NCBI RefSeq assembly: GCF_042675645.1
Contig: NZ_JBHTJH010000017.1
Location: 1,309,336 to 1,373,335 of the forward strand
Direction: 5' to 3'
From: Sungkyunkwania multivorans
GTDB taxonomy: Bacteria > Bacteroidota > Bacteroidia > Flavobacteriales > Flavobacteriaceae
Length of the DNA stretch: 64,000 nucleotides
The notes under the pieces: generated by a model
Databases searched by the model: none
Told to the model about the DNA's origin: nothing
Seen by the model: the letters and a program-made list of their open reading frames with translations, nothing else
Shown: positions 62,893-64,000 of the stretch, one piece after another
Numbering within the stretch: the first letter of the stretch is position 1
Layout of the letters: the number at the start of each line of letters is the position of its first letter
Made by a program: the position numbers and the translations under genes

Positions 62893-63086
62893 CTAAGATC
62901 GTGGTTTACTCTTCTAAATATAGTAATAATAATCATTTTCATAGCTCTAATCAGGGGAAGCTTACATAGGATGCCGAGCAAGTTATATCAAAAGAAAAAA
63001 GATGATCTGAGCAAAGAAGAAAATATTGATTAACTTTAGAGAACTGGACTAGGGCTTTTCATAGGAGGCGTTGTTGGCAGATGTAT
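62893..63086. repeat. Spacer holding 55-base repeat, copy B
   Basis: Copy B lies at 63022-63076 and matches 60857-60911. On the minus strand the spacer starts right after the small membrane gene with CTGCCAACAACGCCTCCTATG, to be compared with CCACAACAATGGCTCCTATG after the 60915 gene. ATGCCGAGCAAGTTATATC at 62970 opens a 20-codon plus-strand frame ending ENID, probably a remnant. Confidence 0.7.
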
Positions 63087-63356
63087 TTATAAATTGAATA
63101 AATAAACTAAAAATGTGGAAAAGGCCAAGACAATTATAGATCCTATGATATTTTGTCTTCTTTTGTTTCTAATTGTCCATCTTAGAACAAAATCTATCAA
63201 GAAACCAAATATTCCAAATGCTATCAAAACCTGCATAGCCATCATTCCCCATCCTTCGAACCTATTTAGAGTTTCCCATTTCAATAAAGTATAGGTCAAG
63301 CATATCAATAAGTAGAGAATAAGAAATACATTTAGTATGTTCAACCATTTCTTCAT
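63087..63356 (-). CDS. Small membrane protein, unknown function
   Basis: An 89-residue protein with two or three hydrophobic helices (LNILNVFLILYLLICLTY, MMAMQVLIAFGIFGFLIDFV, IIGSIIVLAFSTFLVYLF) and a basic loop RWTIRNKRRQN. I recognise no family. It is flanked on the 5' side by the inverted-repeat spacer at 63357-63524 and on the 3' side by repeat copy B, as a cassette would be. Confidence 0.6.
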   Translation of the reverse strand: MKKWLNILNVFLILYLLICLTYTLLKWETLNRFEGWGMMAMQVLIAFGIFGFLIDFVLRWTIRNKRRQNIIGSIIVLAFSTFLVYLFNL

Positions 63357-63524
63357 TAAGGAATGTTTATCATAAATATTACTGCCAACGGTTTGGCTAT
63401 GGTTTCGTTGCGTGAAAATCCGCGAGGATTTTCCGCCGTAAACCGAAGATAGTAAAAATGCGAGGACTTTCCGCGAGGAAAGTCAGAAGCAATGAACTAT
63501 AGCCGGTGTTGTGTGTAGTATTTT
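63357..63524. repeat. attC-like imperfect inverted-repeat spacer
   Basis: The spacer forms one long imperfect hairpin. GGCTATGGTTTCGTTGC at 63394 pairs with GCAATGAACTATAGCC at 63489. The outer ends are TGCCAACGG and CCGGTGTTGTG, so AAC and GTT face each other as in integron recombination sites. The middle holds GAAAATCCGCGAGGATTTTC and GACTTTCCGCGAGGAAAGTC, two perfect smaller palindromes. It fills the gap between two small minus-strand genes almost exactly. Confidence 0.75.
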
Positions 63525-63866
63525 TTATTTTTCAGTCAGTTTATTTATTTCACGTTTGTTTGGAATCCATAACCACATTCCAATAATTCCTAAAAACAAA
63601 ATCATAAACGTATTGTTTGTTTTTGTCTTTTTTTTAATCGGCATTTTTGTCCAATTAAACCAGATAAAAATTCCTGCAACAATTAAATTCAGAGTCCAAA
63701 TCAGCCAGTTTGCTTTATAATCAAAGTCGAGTTTAATCCACAGTTTTGTGTCCGCAAAGATTATAATCATATATCCGATTTGGATTAAAGTCAGAATGAT
63801 TAATAAAATCCGTAATTTTTTTAAATCCGATTTAAAATTTTCCTTTATAGTTTGTAATTCAGTCAT
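63525..63866 (-). CDS. Small two- to three-helix membrane protein
   Basis: A 113-residue protein with a cytoplasmic head (LQTIKENFKSDLKKLR) and three hydrophobic stretches: ILLIILTLIQIGYMIIIFAD, WLIWTLNLIVAGIFIWFNW and FMILFLGIIGMWLWI. A basic loop (KKKTKTNN) separates the second and third. The family is unknown to me. It is followed after its stop by ACACAACACCGGCTATAG, the end of the inverted-repeat spacer. Confidence 0.6.
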   Translation of the reverse strand: MTELQTIKENFKSDLKKLRILLIILTLIQIGYMIIIFADTKLWIKLDFDYKANWLIWTLNLIVAGIFIWFNWTKMPIKKKTKTNNTFMILFLGIIGMWLWIPNKREINKLTEK

Positions 63867-63897
63867 TTTTTAGTTCAGTTTACGGTTGATTGGGATA

Positions 63898-64000
63898 TGT
63901 CTTGTCCTGAAATATGGCTACAGGTTAAAATTGATTTACGCTGTTTTTAAATATACCATATTTGGTGTTCTATAGTCTAAAGATAAATGTAATCTGATTT
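63898..64000 (-). mobile_element. End of an IS3-family insertion sequence (runs off the window)
   Basis: A transposase gene end at 63936 and, beyond it, TGTCCTGAAATATGGCTACAGG at about 63904 look like the terminus and terminal inverted repeat of an IS3-family element. The exact boundary (63898-63904) is uncertain because the other end is outside. Confidence 0.6.
63936..64000 (-). CDS. IS3-family transposase OrfB, C-terminal end only
   Basis: The 21 visible codons encode RLHLSLDYRTPNMVYLKTA before the stop. This matches the conserved end of IS3-group OrfB integrases, usually of the form RPHxSLxYxTPxxVY. The rest of the gene lies past the window edge, so intactness cannot be judged. It borders the repeat-rich cassette-like region. 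Confidence 0.8.
   Translation of the reverse strand, partial: IRLHLSLDYRTPNMVYLKTA

Noticed and set aside
52251..63866. Classical integron with standard attC sites
   Set aside because: No integrase gene in the window, and the core sites RYYYAAC and GTTRRRY are not exactly kept at both ends of the spacers; only an integron-like resemblance is claimed.
43201..63866. A prophage or conjugative element
   Set aside because: No phage structural, integrase, relaxase or conjugation genes were seen; the genes are metabolic, secreted or unknown.

Overview
The window comes from a chromosome of the Bacteroidota, almost certainly a marine-type member of the Flavobacteriaceae. The evidence is gliding and type IX secretion genes (gldJ, porU, porV, gldB, gldC), promoters of the Bacteroidota form TAnnTTTG, A-rich translation starts instead of Shine-Dalgarno sites, and a division and cell-wall cluster in flavobacterial order. 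No rRNA, CRISPR array, prophage or integrase gene was seen.

Region 1 (1-42.8 kb) is conserved core genome. gldJ is divergent from porU-porV (motility and type IX secretion). Then follow cdd, pdhA-pdhC (pyruvate dehydrogenase E1 alpha and E2), an M28 peptidase, an SDR oxidoreductase and a HAD phosphatase in one close-packed run, rlmN, a polyprenyl diphosphate synthase, an ECF sigma factor with a probable membrane partner and a barrel protein, dnaG, a LuxR-type response regulator, nadE, gldB-gldC, engB and a hydrolase. From 24.9 to 40.7 kb lies an unbroken dcw cluster: mraZ, rsmH, ftsL, ftsI, murE, mraY, murD, ftsW, murG, murC, ftsQ, ftsA, ftsZ. It has three MraZ-type operator repeats at its head and an intrinsic terminator at its tail. 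A glycosyltransferase, a YqeY-like gene and tRNA-Arg(UCG) close the core.

Region 2 (42.8-64 kb) begins directly after the tRNA and is accessory in character. All of its roughly 21 genes lie on the minus strand: secreted or lipoprotein enzymes (astacin protease, GH12-like glycosidase, serine hydrolases), membrane proteins, LytTR and AraC regulators, an FAD oxidoreductase with a flavodoxin, a Nudix hydrolase, a formate/nitrite-type channel and several small unknowns. From about 52.3 kb the genes become short, mutually unrelated and separated by 150-470 base spacers. These spacers hold imperfect inverted repeats, REP-like hairpins and blocks shared between spacers. Many genes are followed at once by a CAACA(A/C)-type boundary. 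This resembles an integron-like gene-cassette array without a visible integrase, and it is the main candidate for something undescribed. The window ends inside an IS3-family transposase.

Smaller points of note are a response regulator with Glu at the phosphoacceptor position, a DnaG whose zinc ligands are all replaced, three repeats of one short motif in the FtsZ linker, a dispersed repeat that supplies the start of murD, and probable leaderless mRNAs.
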